From NCBI GenBank assembly GCA_902801685.1, contig CADCIZ010000005.1, forward strand, positions 1 to 44,743: a stretch of 44,743 nucleotides of DNA, written 5' to 3'. Positions within the stretch are counted from its first letter, which is position 1; each line of letters starts with the position of its first letter. Source of the DNA: an uncultured Erysipelotrichaceae bacterium. Its GTDB lineage: Bacteria; Bacillota_I; Bacilli_A; RF39; UBA660. Below the pieces are notes generated by a model. It was not told the DNA's origin, searched no databases, and saw only the letters and a program-made list of their open reading frames with translations. Of this stretch, positions 23,432 through 32,813 are shown piece by piece. Made by a program: the position numbers and the translations under genes.

Positions 23432-23812
23432 TTATTTATCTTGTGGAATAAATGGTACTACAATTGCAACAATTAAACCAACTAAAATTAGAATTGCACC
23501 GATAGATACTGATACTCCAGCTAGAGATGTTCCACCTGATACTTTTGAAACATTAATAATATCATATATTGTAACTAATGCAGCAATTCCAGAAGGGATA
23601 ACACTAAATTTTTCTTTCTTTAGAAAAACTAATACACCTGCAACTATAGCCGCAATTATAACAATAATTCCATCACGTCCACCATCTATATAATTAATAG
23701 ATTGTGAGTATCCAAATACAGATACTTTGGCAAATGGCATAAAACATGCAATAATTACAAGTGCTAATCCACCAAGTGTAATCCACATACGATTTTTCTT
23801 AATGAAATCCAT
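23432..23812 (-). CDS. small four-helix membrane protein, function unknown
   Basis: This minus-strand gene starts at ATG 23812 with GGAGG about eight bases upstream; a TTG at 23815 is not preferred. The 126-residue protein has four predicted membrane segments (MWITLGGLALVIIACFMPFA; GIIVIIAAIVAGVLVFL; a short middle one; ILILVGLIVAIVVPFI). The second loop has GYSQSINYIDGGRDG. This general layout is common in small Bacillota membrane proteins, and I do not recognise a function. The opposite strand is open in part but has no SD, and its product is not plausible. Confidence 0.75.
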   Translation of the reverse strand: MDFIKKNRMWITLGGLALVIIACFMPFAKVSVFGYSQSINYIDGGRDGIIVIIAAIVAGVLVFLKKEKFSVIPSGIAALVTIYDIINVSKVSGGTSLAGVSVSIGAILILVGLIVAIVVPFIPQDK

Positions 23813-23929
23813 CAAACTAACCTCCTTTACTATCTATAGTATATAATATTTATTAAAAAAAATCTACATAATTTAATATTTTAATTTTAAATAATTCATT
23901 GTATAATAGTTATAGAAAGAAGGTAAATT

Positions 23930-26900
23930 ATGAAAATAGTTACTATGGATGGAAATGAAGCGGCAAGTTATACATCATATTTTTTTACGGAAGTGTCAGG
24001 CATATATCCAATTACACCATCAAGTCCAATGGCAGAAAATACAGAGAAACTTTCTAATAAAGGAGTTAAGAATATTTTTGGTGATACTGTAAAATTAGTA
24101 GAAATGCAGTCGGAAGCAGGAGCAGCAGGTTTTATACATGGTGCACTACAAAGTGGTGTTTTAGCAACCACATATACAGCTTCACAGGGATTGCTTCTAA
24201 TGATACCTAATATGTATAAAATAGCAGGAGAAATGTTACCAGGAGTAATCCATGTTGCTGCACGCTCTTTATCAACTCATGCCTTAAGTATCTTTGGTGA
24301 TCACTCTGATATATATGCTGCAAGAAGTACAGGATTTTGTATGCTTGCATCATCATCAGTACAAGATGCCGCAATATTATCGGCTGTTGCTCATCTATCT
24401 AGTATTAAATCATCTCTTCCCTTTATGCATTTCTTTGATGGATTTAGAACTAGTCATGAGATAAATAAAATAAAATTATTAGAGAGTGATGATTATAAAG
24501 ATTTAATAGATTATGAAGCAATAGATAAATTTAGAAAACGTAGTTTAGTAGATAATATTAAAACAGTAGGAACTAATCAGAATGATGATATATATTTTCA
24601 ATGTGTAGAAGCAAAGAATAATGATTATAATAGTGTTGCTGATATAGTAGAATACTATATGAAAGAAATAGGCAAAAAAGTTGGGATTGATTACAAGCCA
24701 TTTAATTATTATGGAAGTAAAACAGCTAAAAAAGTAATAGTTGCTATGGGCTCAGTTTGCGAAACTATAAATGAATATATTGATAAAATTGATAGTAGTG
24801 TAGGTTTAATAGAGGTACATTTATATCGTCCATTTAGTATTAAGCATTTATTTAATGTACTACCTAATAGTGTAGAGAGTATAGCAGTTCTTGATAGAAC
24901 TAAAGAACATGGTAGTATTGGTGAACCTTTATACTTAGATATAGTAACTGCCTTAAAAGATAAATCTATTAATATAGTTGGAGGTAGATATGGACTGTCT
25001 TCTAAAAACACGACGCCTTCTGATATAGCTGCAATTTATTCCATGTTAGATAATCCGATTAGTAACTTTACTGTAGGTATAATAGATGATGTTACTCACT
25101 TTTCATTAGATAAAATAGATACAGTAATTGATGATACAGAAGATATACTAATATATGGCTACGGCTCTGATGGTATGGTTAGTGCATCTAAATCATTAAT
25201 TAAATTAATAGGAGATAACACTGATAATTATGTTCAGAGCTATTTTCAATATGATTCTAAAAAATCTGGAGGAGTTACTGTATCTCATTTAAGAATAAGT
25301 GATTCTATAATTAGAAAAACATATTATGTAGATAATCCTAGTATACTTGTTATTAGCAAGGATAATTATTTAAATGATTTTAATTTAGTAAAAGATATAA
25401 AAGAAAATGGTATATGTATAATTAATACTATAAAGAATGAAGAAGAATTAAATGATTATATGAAATCTAGTATTAAAGATATACTAATTAAAAGAAATGT
25501 TAAAGTATATACAATTAATGCTTATAAAATAGCCTTCGAGGTTAATTTAAAAGATAAGATAAGTATGATTATGGAATCAAGTATTATTAGTTTAACTAAC
25601 TTTTTAGATAAAGAGACTATGTTTAAATACTTAATAGAAGATATTAGAAATAAGTTTAAAAGAAAAGGTAAAGAGGTAATAGATGCCAATATTAAAGCTA
25701 TTAGTCTAGTACCTGATTATATTAAGAAAGTTAATATTACTAATAGTAATAATGTAGATGAAGATTCTAAAAATTTTTATGAAAAAATCATGAAAAGAGA
25801 AGGTAATAGTATACCAGTATCAGAATTTATGAGTGTTCGTGATGGATCGTTTAAAAATGGCATAAGTAATTCTAATAGTAATTTAGAAATAACACCTATT
25901 TGGATTAAAGATAATTGTATTAACTGTAATCAGTGTAGTATTGTTTGTCCACATGGCGTAATTAGACCATTTGTATTAAGTGAAGAAGAGTATGAGAGTG
26001 CTCCTGATTATATTAAAGATTATGTAATTCCATCGTTAGATAAAAAAGGATATTTTGCACTAGCATTTTCATTAAATAATTGTACTGGATGTATGAGATG
26101 CGTAAATGTTTGTCCTGGTTTAAAAAATGTAAAAGCTCTTGCACCAACTAGTGATAGTATTACTAATCATTATCAAAAAGTATATGATTATTTAGAGAGT
26201 AATGTAAGTGTTAAAGAATATAATAGAAATACTCTAAAAGGTAGTCAATTTATAGATGCTAAATTTAAATATCCAGGTTCATGTCAAGGCTGTGGAGAAA
26301 CATCATATTTAAAACTACTAACACAATTATTTGACAATTTAATTATTGCAAATGCAACTGGGTGCTCGAGTATATATGGTGGGATAGTTCCTAGTATGCC
26401 TTATAATATTCCATGGGCAAGTAGCTTATTTGAAGATAATGCAGAATATGGATATGGTATGAGTGTATCTATAAATAAGATTAGAAATAGAATAAAACAT
26501 ATTATGGAAGATAATATGAATAATGAAAATAGTGAGTTATTTAAACTATGGTTAGATAACTATGATGATTATAAGACTACTAAATATGTACATGATAATT
26601 TGACTGATAATATACCTAGTGATTTAAAAGATATCAAAGAATATATTATTAAAAAATCAGTATGGTGTATTGGTGGTGATGGTTGGGCATATGATATAGG
26701 ATATGGCGGAATAGATCATGTTCTTGCAACCAATGATGATATAAATATCTTAGTTCTTGATACAGAAGTATATTCTAATACTGGAGGTCAAGCAAGTAAA
26801 TCTACTAACTTAGGTACACTTGCAGAGTTTGCTGATACTGGTAAAAAAACATATAAAAAAGATTTAGCGCGTATGTGTATGAATATACCAAATGTATATG

Positions 26901-27259
26901 TTGCTCAAGTATCTATGGCTAATCCTAATCAGGTAATACGTGCTTTAACTGAAGCAAATGCTTATAATGGACCTAGTATAGTTATTGCATATTCTGTATG
27001 TATTTCACATGGTATTAAAGGTGGTATGACTAATAGCTATGAAATAGAAAAGTTAGCTCTAGAATCAGGATACTTTCCAACATTTAGATATCATCCAGTA
27101 AATGGATATAAATTTGATAGTAAGAATATTGATTTTGATAAATATCGCACTTTTGTAGATAAACAAACTAGATTCAGTTTAATAAGTAGTAATCAAGAAT
27201 TATATGATAAATGTTTAAATCAATTAAAGGATAGATATAATTATTATAAAGAGTTATAA
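23930..27259 (+). CDS. nifJ: pyruvate:ferredoxin (flavodoxin) oxidoreductase
   Basis: This single-chain enzyme oxidises pyruvate with CoA to acetyl-CoA and CO2 and reduces ferredoxin, a mark of anaerobic metabolism. Domains in order: pyruvate-binding/TPP pyrimidine domain (SGIYPITPSSPMAE, QSEAGAAGFIHGAL), gamma-type domain, and a transketolase C-like domain. Then come two [4Fe-4S] motifs, CINCNQCSIVCPHG (about 660) and CTGCMRCVNVCPG (about 716), the proximal-cluster region CQGCGETSY, and the TPP site GDGWAYDIGYGG (about 914) with SNTGGQ. At 1109 residues it is slightly shorter than the usual 1170-1200. The gene stands alone between terminators. Confidence 0.96.
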   Translation: MKIVTMDGNEAASYTSYFFTEVSGIYPITPSSPMAENTEKLSNKGVKNIFGDTVKLVEMQSEAGAAGFIHGALQSGVLATTYTASQGLLLMIPNMYKIAGEMLPGVIHVAARSLSTHALSIFGDHSDIYAARSTGFCMLASSSVQDAAILSAVAHLSSIKSSLPFMHFFDGFRTSHEINKIKLLESDDYKDLIDYEAIDKFRKRSLVDNIKTVGTNQNDDIYFQCVEAKNNDYNSVADIVEYYMKEIGKKVGIDYKPFNYYGSKTAKKVIVAMGSVCETINEYIDKIDSSVGLIEVHLYRPFSIKHLFNVLPNSVESIAVLDRTKEHGSIGEPLYLDIVTALKDKSINIVGGRYGLSSKNTTPSDIAAIYSMLDNPISNFTVGIIDDVTHFSLDKIDTVIDDTEDILIYGYGSDGMVSASKSLIKLIGDNTDNYVQSYFQYDSKKSGGVTVSHLRISDSIIRKTYYVDNPSILVISKDNYLNDFNLVKDIKENGICIINTIKNEEELNDYMKSSIKDILIKRNVKVYTINAYKIAFEVNLKDKISMIMESSIISLTNFLDKETMFKYLIEDIRNKFKRKGKEVIDANIKAISLVPDYIKKVNITNSNNVDEDSKNFYEKIMKREGNSIPVSEFMSVRDGSFKNGISNSNSNLEITPIWIKDNCINCNQCSIVCPHGVIRPFVLSEEEYESAPDYIKDYVIPSLDKKGYFALAFSLNNCTGCMRCVNVCPGLKNVKALAPTSDSITNHYQKVYDYLESNVSVKEYNRNTLKGSQFIDAKFKYPGSCQGCGETSYLKLLTQLFDNLIIANATGCSSIYGGIVPSMPYNIPWASSLFEDNAEYGYGMSVSINKIRNRIKHIMEDNMNNENSELFKLWLDNYDDYKTTKYVHDNLTDNIPSDLKDIKEYIIKKSVWCIGGDGWAYDIGYGGIDHVLATNDDINILVLDTEVYSNTGGQASKSTNLGTLAEFADTGKKTYKKDLARMCMNIPNVYVAQVSMANPNQVIRALTEANAYNGPSIVIAYSVCISHGIKGGMTNSYEIEKLALESGYFPTFRYHPVNGYKFDSKNIDFDKYRTFVDKQTRFSLISSNQELYDKCLNQLKDRYNYYKEL

Positions 27260-27277
27260 AATGTTATTTGTAAAAGC

Positions 27278-27308
27278 CTAGTATGAAATCTGCATACTAG
27301 ATTTTTTC
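27278..27308 (+). terminator. nifJ terminator
   Basis: CTAGTATG (27278-27285) pairs with CATACTAG (27293-27300), followed by ATTTTTT. Confidence 0.88.
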
Positions 27309-27321
27309 TTTACACATTTTA

Positions 27322-27350
27322 TTGTTAAATCAATTATTTTAGTGTATAAT
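27322..27350 (+). promoter_or_regulatory. promoter of the small ORF/516-residue protein unit
   Basis: TTGTTA (27322-27327), a 17-base spacer, and TATAAT (27345-27350). Transcription should begin near 27357, just ahead of the small ORF. Confidence 0.65.
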
Positions 27351-27372
27351 TAGTTAAGAATTGAGTGATTAT

Positions 27373-27474
27373 ATGGAAGAATTAATATTACCAGGAGAGA
27401 TAGAAGAAATAGAAGTATTATATGAAATAGATAAAGAAGAGATGGATATCTCTGACTATAAGTTGGGTGATTAG
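27373..27474 (+). CDS. 33-residue acidic small protein or leader peptide
   Basis: ATG 27373 lies 16 bases after the predicted RNA start with GAGTGATT as SD. The product is rich in Glu, Ile and Asp (MEELILPGEIEEIEVLYEID..), with a methionine-containing, acidic C-terminus. Its stop codon ends one base before the ATG of the next gene, so translation is probably coupled. It may be a true small protein or only a coupling leader. No family is recognised. Confidence 0.5.
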   Translation: MEELILPGEIEEIEVLYEIDKEEMDISDYKLGD

Positions 27475-27475
27475 G

Positions 27476-29026
27476 ATGTATGATATAAATAATATATTAA
27501 ATATATTTAGTAATTATGTTAATTCTAGAACTGTTTTAGAACCACCTACTAAGGCTGAAATTATTGATAAGTTATGTACTTTGGGTGTTGATAATCCTGG
27601 TGTTGATAATACTGATAGTGTAAATAAGATTGTAAAATCTGTTATGAATAGTGTAAAGAAGTATGAAAACTATTTTACTAGTAGAAATAAAGAGGTTAAT
27701 ATTAAGTTTTTAAGTGCGATTAATGGAGGTTATCATTTAATTAATGTGTTTTTTAATGATGACTCTATTCCTGGTGTACTTGAGGGAATTAATATTATAA
27801 TACCGGTAAAGGGGGATAAGTTAATTAGTGTTATTCCGTTTATTTATAAACATTTACTAAGTAATAGAATTAGTTTTACATCTAAAATATCAATGTTTAA
27901 TAGGAGTGATAATTTAATTGTTGATGTTTATACGATGGAAGATGCAATTAGTTTAATTAATTTTTGTAATGATAAGTTTAAAACAGAGCTAGGAATGGTT
28001 AATCCTTTTATTGCTAAACTAGGTAATGTAGGCGTTTGTCGTGAACTTAATGGTCGAAGTTATAATCAAGGTGTTGCGGGATTATTAAATGAATATATTG
28101 AAGAGTGTATTTTAAAACAAAGAAAGAAAGCTTATGATGCGATTGATTTTCAAAACTTTGTGCAAGAGATGTATGAGAATGCAGATAATTATTTAGATAA
28201 GAATATGTACTACATAACTAGTGTATCTCTATATTCTATATTAACTAATGATAATATTCTAAAGTATTTAAAAACAGATATTAAACTTACATTTGATTAT
28301 GATAATTATTATAAGTACGAAGCTGTTAATATTACTGGGGCTAATGAGTATTTATATAGTGGCAAAGTAATTAATAAAGATACTGATTATATATGTTGGG
28401 TAAAACTACAAGCATTAAATTGTTTAAACAAAATATATGAAGAACAGTATCAAGTAGGTTTTACTCGTAATACTATAGTTAATCATAAGTTTACAAGTAA
28501 GTTACTTGAACAATTAGATTATATACTAAAACCAAATTCTAGTTATAATATTAAGATTAATTATAAAGACTCTGAAATTTATAAATTGCTTCCATATTTA
28601 TATGGTTATGTTGCTTATAAGTATAAATCATGTAATATAGAAGAGGTAAGAAAGTTAGTTGATGATATTAATAGAACGATGATTATTGAAAAGGGAATAC
28701 TAGATAATAAGTATTATTATTTACAAGATAATGGGAAGATTGTATCTAGTGTACCTATTATTAATATGAATGATGGTAGTGTAGTTATAGATGTAATAGA
28801 TGAATCTAGTATGATGAGTAATATTACTATTATTAGAAAAGGTAAAAAAGAAAAGTTTTTAAATGTTTATATCAAAGTAGATTATGAATTACTAAAGAGT
28901 AATCGTACTTATTATGGTAGAATTTATAGATATAAAGTAGGAAGGATGCTACTTAATGATTCTAGAAATAAAGAAGCATTGGAACTTAGAAAAAAAGATT
29001 TTTCATCTCTTTTCTTAAGTTTATAA
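27476..29026 (+). CDS. 516-residue protein of unknown function
   Basis: I start at ATG 27476 (SD GGGTGATT at 27465) rather than GTG 27467. The protein is soluble-looking, without signal peptide or membrane segments, and rich in Tyr, Asn, Asp and Ile. Visible features are an N-terminal helical part, a mixed alpha/beta middle with LIVDVYTMEDAISLINFCND and NPFIAKLGNVGVCRELNGRS, and a long C-terminal part with no known motif. No catalytic signature is clear. It follows a coupled 33-residue ORF and precedes a lipoprotein gene. Confidence 0.7.
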   Translation: MYDINNILNIFSNYVNSRTVLEPPTKAEIIDKLCTLGVDNPGVDNTDSVNKIVKSVMNSVKKYENYFTSRNKEVNIKFLSAINGGYHLINVFFNDDSIPGVLEGINIIIPVKGDKLISVIPFIYKHLLSNRISFTSKISMFNRSDNLIVDVYTMEDAISLINFCNDKFKTELGMVNPFIAKLGNVGVCRELNGRSYNQGVAGLLNEYIEECILKQRKKAYDAIDFQNFVQEMYENADNYLDKNMYYITSVSLYSILTNDNILKYLKTDIKLTFDYDNYYKYEAVNITGANEYLYSGKVINKDTDYICWVKLQALNCLNKIYEEQYQVGFTRNTIVNHKFTSKLLEQLDYILKPNSSYNIKINYKDSEIYKLLPYLYGYVAYKYKSCNIEEVRKLVDDINRTMIIEKGILDNKYYYLQDNGKIVSSVPIINMNDGSVVIDVIDESSMMSNITIIRKGKKEKFLNVYIKVDYELLKSNRTYYGRIYRYKVGRMLLNDSRNKEALELRKKDFSSLFLSL

Positions 29027-29056
29027 ATATGATAAAATTAGTTTGGAGTTGATTAT

Positions 29057-29434
29057 GTGAAGAAATTTATAATTATATTATTAATGTGTTTAGTACTATG
29101 TGGATGTGGGTGTAGTAAGAAGAAAACTACAACTAAAAAGGTAGAAGAAAGTGCGATAGGTAATGAAGATGTTAGTTATACATTAAAAATTACTTGTGGT
29201 GATAAAAGTAAAGAATCTAATGTTGTATTAAACAAAGATAAAACTGCTACATATGAATTATATGAGTGTAATAATGATACATTAGAACTTACAACAGGTA
29301 GTGGTGCTTACAAAGTAAGCGGTTCTAAAGTTACTATTACTGGTAGTTATTCTGAGATTGTTAATATTAATGTTAAGGACAGTAAAACTATTGAAGTAAG
29401 CTATAATAATATTAAGCAAACACTTTCAAAATAA
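29057..29434 (+). CDS. small predicted lipoprotein
   Basis: It starts with GTG at 29057 (SD TTGGAGTTGATT). The N-terminus is MKKFIIILLMCLVLCGCGC, a basic head and hydrophobic core ending in a lipobox-like LCGC. It would be processed by the LspA encoded at 32814. The mature part of about 105 residues is Lys- and Thr-rich and then beta-rich (SYTLKITCGDKSKESNVVL.., LTTGSGAYKVSGSKVTITGSY). It may be a small surface beta-sandwich. No enzyme motif is visible. Confidence 0.75.
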   Translation: MKKFIIILLMCLVLCGCGCSKKKTTTKKVEESAIGNEDVSYTLKITCGDKSKESNVVLNKDKTATYELYECNNDTLELTTGSGAYKVSGSKVTITGSYSEIVNINVKDSKTIEVSYNNIKQTLSK

Positions 29435-29462
29435 TAAATTTTGCGAAAAAAATAGATTTTTC

Positions 29463-29491
29463 TTGTATTATTAATCCTTTTTTGTTATAAT
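29463..29491 (+). promoter_or_regulatory. rpsU promoter
   Basis: TTGTAT (29463-29468), a 17-base spacer, and TATAAT (29486-29491). Confidence 0.7.
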
Positions 29492-29520
29492 ACTTCTAGT
29501 TCGTGAAAGGAGGGATTTTA

Positions 29521-29715
29521 ATGGATAAGGTATTAGTAAGAAATGGTGACGTTGATGGTGCACTACGTAACATGCGTCGTAAGAATGCCAGAGAAGGCCT
29601 CCTAAAAAAAGTTCGTGAGAAAAACGAAGGTTATAAAAAACCAGGAGTTAGAAGAAGAGAAAAGAAAGCTGAAGGAATTAAGAATACAAGAAAAAGAGAA
29701 AGAAATCGTTATTAA
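29521..29715 (+). CDS. rpsU: 30S ribosomal protein S21
   Basis: This small basic protein of the 30S platform helps initiation. The 64-residue product starts MDKVLVRNGDVDGALRNMRR and has a strongly basic tail (RRREKKAEG..RKRERNRY), as usual for bS21. The start at 29521 follows AAAGGAGGG at the right distance, so the GTG at 29503 is excluded. In Bacillus rpsU is next to yqeY. Here a RhuM/HAD pair separates them. Confidence 0.95.
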   Translation: MDKVLVRNGDVDGALRNMRRKNAREGLLKKVREKNEGYKKPGVRRREKKAEGIKNTRKRERNRY

Positions 29716-29726
29716 CTTTCTCTTTT
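29692..29726 (+). terminator. hairpin overlapping the rpsU end
   Basis: AAAAGAGAAAG (29692-29702) pairs perfectly with CTTTCTCTTTT (29716-29726). The T tract is inside the stem, so termination may be partial. Confidence 0.55.
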
Positions 29727-29748
29727 AAATTATTTGGGGAGGATTTTA

Positions 29749-30756
29749 GTGAATGATATTAAATCAAGAGTTCGTGACTTTCTAATATACAAGGATGATA
29801 ATAACGATATTAAAGTTGACGTTTTATTAATCAATAATGATATTTGGTTAACTCAAAATTTAATTGCGGAATTGTTTGGTGTTGCAAGAAGCACTATATC
29901 TGAACACATAAATAATATTATAAGAAGTGGTGAGTTGGATGAAAAAAGCAACGTCGGAAAAACCGACATTGCAAATTCAGATAAGCCTGTAAAGATATAT
30001 AATTTAAACATGATTATTGCAGTAGGTTATAGAGTTAATTCTAAAAGAGCAACTAATTTTAGAATTTGGTCAACAAAAGTTTTGAATGAATATATTAAAA
30101 AAGGTTTTGTAATGGATGATGAAAGATTAAAAAATCCTAACTATATTTTTGGTGAAGATTATTTTGAGGAAATGTTAGAAAGGATTAAAAATATTCGTTC
30201 TAGTGAGAGAAGGTTTTATCAGAAGATTACAGATATATATGCATCTTGTAGTGTAGATTATAACTCTGATGCGGAAATAACTAAAACGTTTTTCAAGACT
30301 GTACAAAATAAATTACATTATGCAGTAAGTGGAAATACTGCTGCAGAAATAATATATAATAGAGTTGATTCAAATAAAAAGAATTTAGGTTTAACTAATT
30401 GGAAGAGTTCTCCTAATGGGCCAATATATAAGTATGATGTTGATGTAGCTAAAAACTATTTAAATAAAAAAGAATTGAAAGATTTAAATAGAATTGTTAC
30501 TATGTACTTGGATTATGCTGAAATGCAAGCAGAAAATCATAATGTGATGACAATGCAAGATTGGATAGAAAAGCTAAATGCATTTTTAAAATTTAATGGA
30601 AGAGATATACTTCATAATGCTGGTAAGATATCACATAAAGTTGCACAAGAACTTGCATATAAAGAATATGATAAGTATAGAAAAGTTCAAGATAAAATGT
30701 ATGTATCTGATTTTGATAGATTTATTGAAGAAGTAAATTTATTAGAAAATAATTAG
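29749..30756 (+). CDS. RhuM family protein
   Basis: The gene starts at GTG 29749 with SD GGGGAGG (29735-29741). The N-terminal part is a winged-helix DNA-binding-like domain (DIWLTQNLIAELFGVARSTISEHINNI) typical of RhuM/virulence-type proteins. The conserved GYRVNSKRATNFRIWSTKVLNEYIKKGF and YFEEMLERIKNIRSSERRFYQKITDIYA follow. The function of the family is not established. Such genes are often found in mobile or defence-related settings. It lies in an insertion between rpsU and yqeY together with a HAD-like gene 12 bases downstream. Confidence 0.88.
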   Translation: MNDIKSRVRDFLIYKDDNNDIKVDVLLINNDIWLTQNLIAELFGVARSTISEHINNIIRSGELDEKSNVGKTDIANSDKPVKIYNLNMIIAVGYRVNSKRATNFRIWSTKVLNEYIKKGFVMDDERLKNPNYIFGEDYFEEMLERIKNIRSSERRFYQKITDIYASCSVDYNSDAEITKTFFKTVQNKLHYAVSGNTAAEIIYNRVDSNKKNLGLTNWKSSPNGPIYKYDVDVAKNYLNKKELKDLNRIVTMYLDYAEMQAENHNVMTMQDWIEKLNAFLKFNGRDILHNAGKISHKVAQELAYKEYDKYRKVQDKMYVSDFDRFIEEVNLLENN

Positions 30757-30768
30757 GAGTGAGATACT

Positions 30769-31266
30769 ATGAGTGAGAAAAAGAGTGAGATAAAAGATAT
30801 ATTAAATGATAAAGAAAGTGTTTTAGTGTTTGATGTAGATGGTGTTTTAGCGCTCCTTGAATTTGGATGTAATAACCATTATATTTATGATGATGAAATA
30901 TGGGATGATAAGAATAAGAATGGATATAATTTTTATAAAGAAACTTTAGTTAGTACGAAAATGCAGTCATTTTTAGCTAATAAAGATATGAAAAGAATAT
31001 ATGTAATAACTACGGTTGGCTCAAATAATGAAAGAGAGTTTAAAAGAGACTTCGTAAATAAGTATTATGGTATTTTAAAAGAAAATGTTTATTATGTTAA
31101 CAAAAATCGTGATAAAACAAGTGTACTATTAAAAATAAAAGAAAAGTATCCACAACTTAATAGTAAAAAAATAGTTATGATAGATGATACTGTTGATATA
31201 TTAAATGAAATTATGGAAAAAACGGATTTTTCTACTGCTCACATTAGTTCGTTTTTAGATATATAG
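30769..31266 (+). CDS. HAD-like hydrolase fold protein
   Basis: The 165-residue protein has the HAD motif I FDVDGVLALLEF near residue 22 with both aspartates, motif II-like VITTVGSN, Lys in the DKTSVLLKI region and motif IV MIDDTVDIL. It is short and without an obvious large cap domain, resembling small HAD phosphatases or 5'-nucleotidase-like proteins. It has an SD (AGGAGTGAG) and lies 12 bases after the RhuM gene, so it is probably cotranscribed and functionally linked. The substrate is unknown. Confidence 0.75.
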   Translation: MSEKKSEIKDILNDKESVLVFDVDGVLALLEFGCNNHYIYDDEIWDDKNKNGYNFYKETLVSTKMQSFLANKDMKRIYVITTVGSNNEREFKRDFVNKYYGILKENVYYVNKNRDKTSVLLKIKEKYPQLNSKKIVMIDDTVDILNEIMEKTDFSTAHISSFLDI

Positions 31267-31296
31267 TATAAAAAGATAAATAGGAAAGGTGATATT

Positions 31297-31737
31297 ATGA
31301 GAGATAAAATATTAAAAGATATTATAGAAGCAATGAAAAATAAAGAAAAAGAAAGATTATCAACATTAAGATTATTAAAAGGTGCTATGCAACTTGAGGA
31401 GATTAATAAAAAGGGTGAGTTAGATGATACAGAGATTATCAATCTAATTTCTAAACAGATTAAAACTCGTCGTGAATCAATAGAAGAGTTTAAGAAAGCA
31501 AATAGATTAGATTTAGCTGATAAGACTGAAAAAGAAGTAGAAATATTAAGTAGTTACATGCCTGAACAATTAAGTGAAGATGAGGTATTAAAACTAATTG
31601 AAGAAGCTTTTAATGAAGTTAAGCCAACAAGTATGAAAGATATGAAGGATATTATGGCTTATTTAAATCCTAAAATTAGTGGTAGAGCTGACAAAGGTTT
31701 TGTAAGTAAAACAATTAAAGAAAAATTAAATAAATAG
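31297..31737 (+). CDS. yqeY: GatB/YqeY domain protein
   Basis: The 146-residue helical YqeY-domain protein has the typical MKNKEKERLSTLRLLKGAMQ, TRRESIEEFKKANR, EILSSYMPEQLSEDEV and the conserved C-terminal end KISGRADKGFVSKTIKEKL. The YqeY domain is shared with the tRNA-binding tail of GatB and GlnRS. Its own role is not settled. It has AGGTGAT as SD and is followed by trpS after 8 bases. Confidence 0.92.
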   Translation: MRDKILKDIIEAMKNKEKERLSTLRLLKGAMQLEEINKKGELDDTEIINLISKQIKTRRESIEEFKKANRLDLADKTEKEVEILSSYMPEQLSEDEVLKLIEEAFNEVKPTSMKDMKDIMAYLNPKISGRADKGFVSKTIKEKLNK

Positions 31738-31745
31738 AGGTGCAT

Positions 31746-32738
31746 ATGAAAAGATTATTAACAGGATTACAACCAACGGGTGTAATTACTTTGGGTAATT
31801 ATATTGGTGCAATTAAGCAGATGGTAGAGTATCAAAATGATTATGAATCATATATATTTGTTGCTGATTTGCACTCTTTAACAGTTTTAAATGATGAAAA
31901 TAATATTAAAGAGAACACTAAAAGTCTAATTGCTTTATATTTGGCTTGTGGAATTGATCCTAAAAAGAATACAATATTTATTCAGTCGGATAATGAATAT
32001 CATACTAATTTAGCATGGATACTTGAGTGTCATACTTATTTTGGTGAATTATCACGTATGCATCAGTTTAAAGAAAAAAGTAAGAAGAACACTAATTTCT
32101 CTGCAGGTTTATTTACATATCCAGTACTAATGGCTGCAGATATTCTTCTTTATGATACTGACTTGGTTCCTGTTGGAATAGATCAAAAACAACACGTTGA
32201 AATTGCGCGTGATATTGCGATTAGATTTAATAAAAAGTATGGCGAGACATTTACTGTTCCTGATTGTTTAATAACTAAGTCTGGTACTAAGATAATGGAT
32301 TTAGTAACTCCAGATAAGAAAATGAGTAAATCAGCTGAAAATAAAAGAGGTGTCATATACTTATTAGATAGTGAGTCTGATATTAGAAAGAAAATCATGT
32401 CAGCTACTACTGATTCTGATATGTTAGTTAAGTATGATAAAGAAAATAAACCTGGTATTTCTAACTTAATTAGTATTTATTCATCACTAAAAAATGTATC
32501 TATAGAAGAAGTAGAAGAAGAGTTTAAGAATTCTAACTATGGTAATTTTAAAAGAGCAGTTGCTGATATAGTTGTAGAAGAATTAACTAAGATTCAAGAG
32601 AAGTATAACTATTATATAAATAGTGATTGTATAGACAAGATATTAGATGAGAATATTGATAAAGTAAGAAAGATTGCGAAAGATAAATATGATTTAGTAA
32701 AGGAAAGAATATCAATAGGAAGAAGTAAGAAACTGTAA
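31746..32738 (+). CDS. trpS: tryptophan--tRNA ligase
   Basis: This class I aminoacyl-tRNA synthetase charges tRNA-Trp. I start at ATG 31746 (SD AGAGGTG); the GTG at 31740 lies in the SD. Motifs: TGLQPTGVITLGNYIGA (HIGH-like region), DLHSLT, PVLMAADILLYDTDLVPVG, and KMSKS in KKMSKSAEN. The 331-residue length is usual. There is no T-box leader upstream, only the yqeY gene. Confidence 0.95.
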   Translation: MKRLLTGLQPTGVITLGNYIGAIKQMVEYQNDYESYIFVADLHSLTVLNDENNIKENTKSLIALYLACGIDPKKNTIFIQSDNEYHTNLAWILECHTYFGELSRMHQFKEKSKKNTNFSAGLFTYPVLMAADILLYDTDLVPVGIDQKQHVEIARDIAIRFNKKYGETFTVPDCLITKSGTKIMDLVTPDKKMSKSAENKRGVIYLLDSESDIRKKIMSATTDSDMLVKYDKENKPGISNLISIYSSLKNVSIEEVEEEFKNSNYGNFKRAVADIVVEELTKIQEKYNYYINSDCIDKILDENIDKVRKIAKDKYDLVKERISIGRSKKL

Positions 32739-32750
32739 AAGGTTTCTTTT
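32728..32750 (+). terminator. weak terminator at the trpS end
   Basis: AGAAAC (32728-32733) pairs with GTTTCT (32742-32747), followed by TTT and a T-rich tract. Confidence 0.42.
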
Positions 32751-32813
32751 AAAATCTCTTTTTAGTTCTTTAAATTATTTTATAATTATGTTAATATAGT
32801 TGTATGGTGATTT

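Noticed and set aside
23424-23693. 89-residue + strand frame after murC
   Set aside because: It is the reverse of a well-formed minus-strand membrane protein gene with an SD and starts at a terminator. The product (many Thr, Ile, Pro) looks like an antisense shadow.
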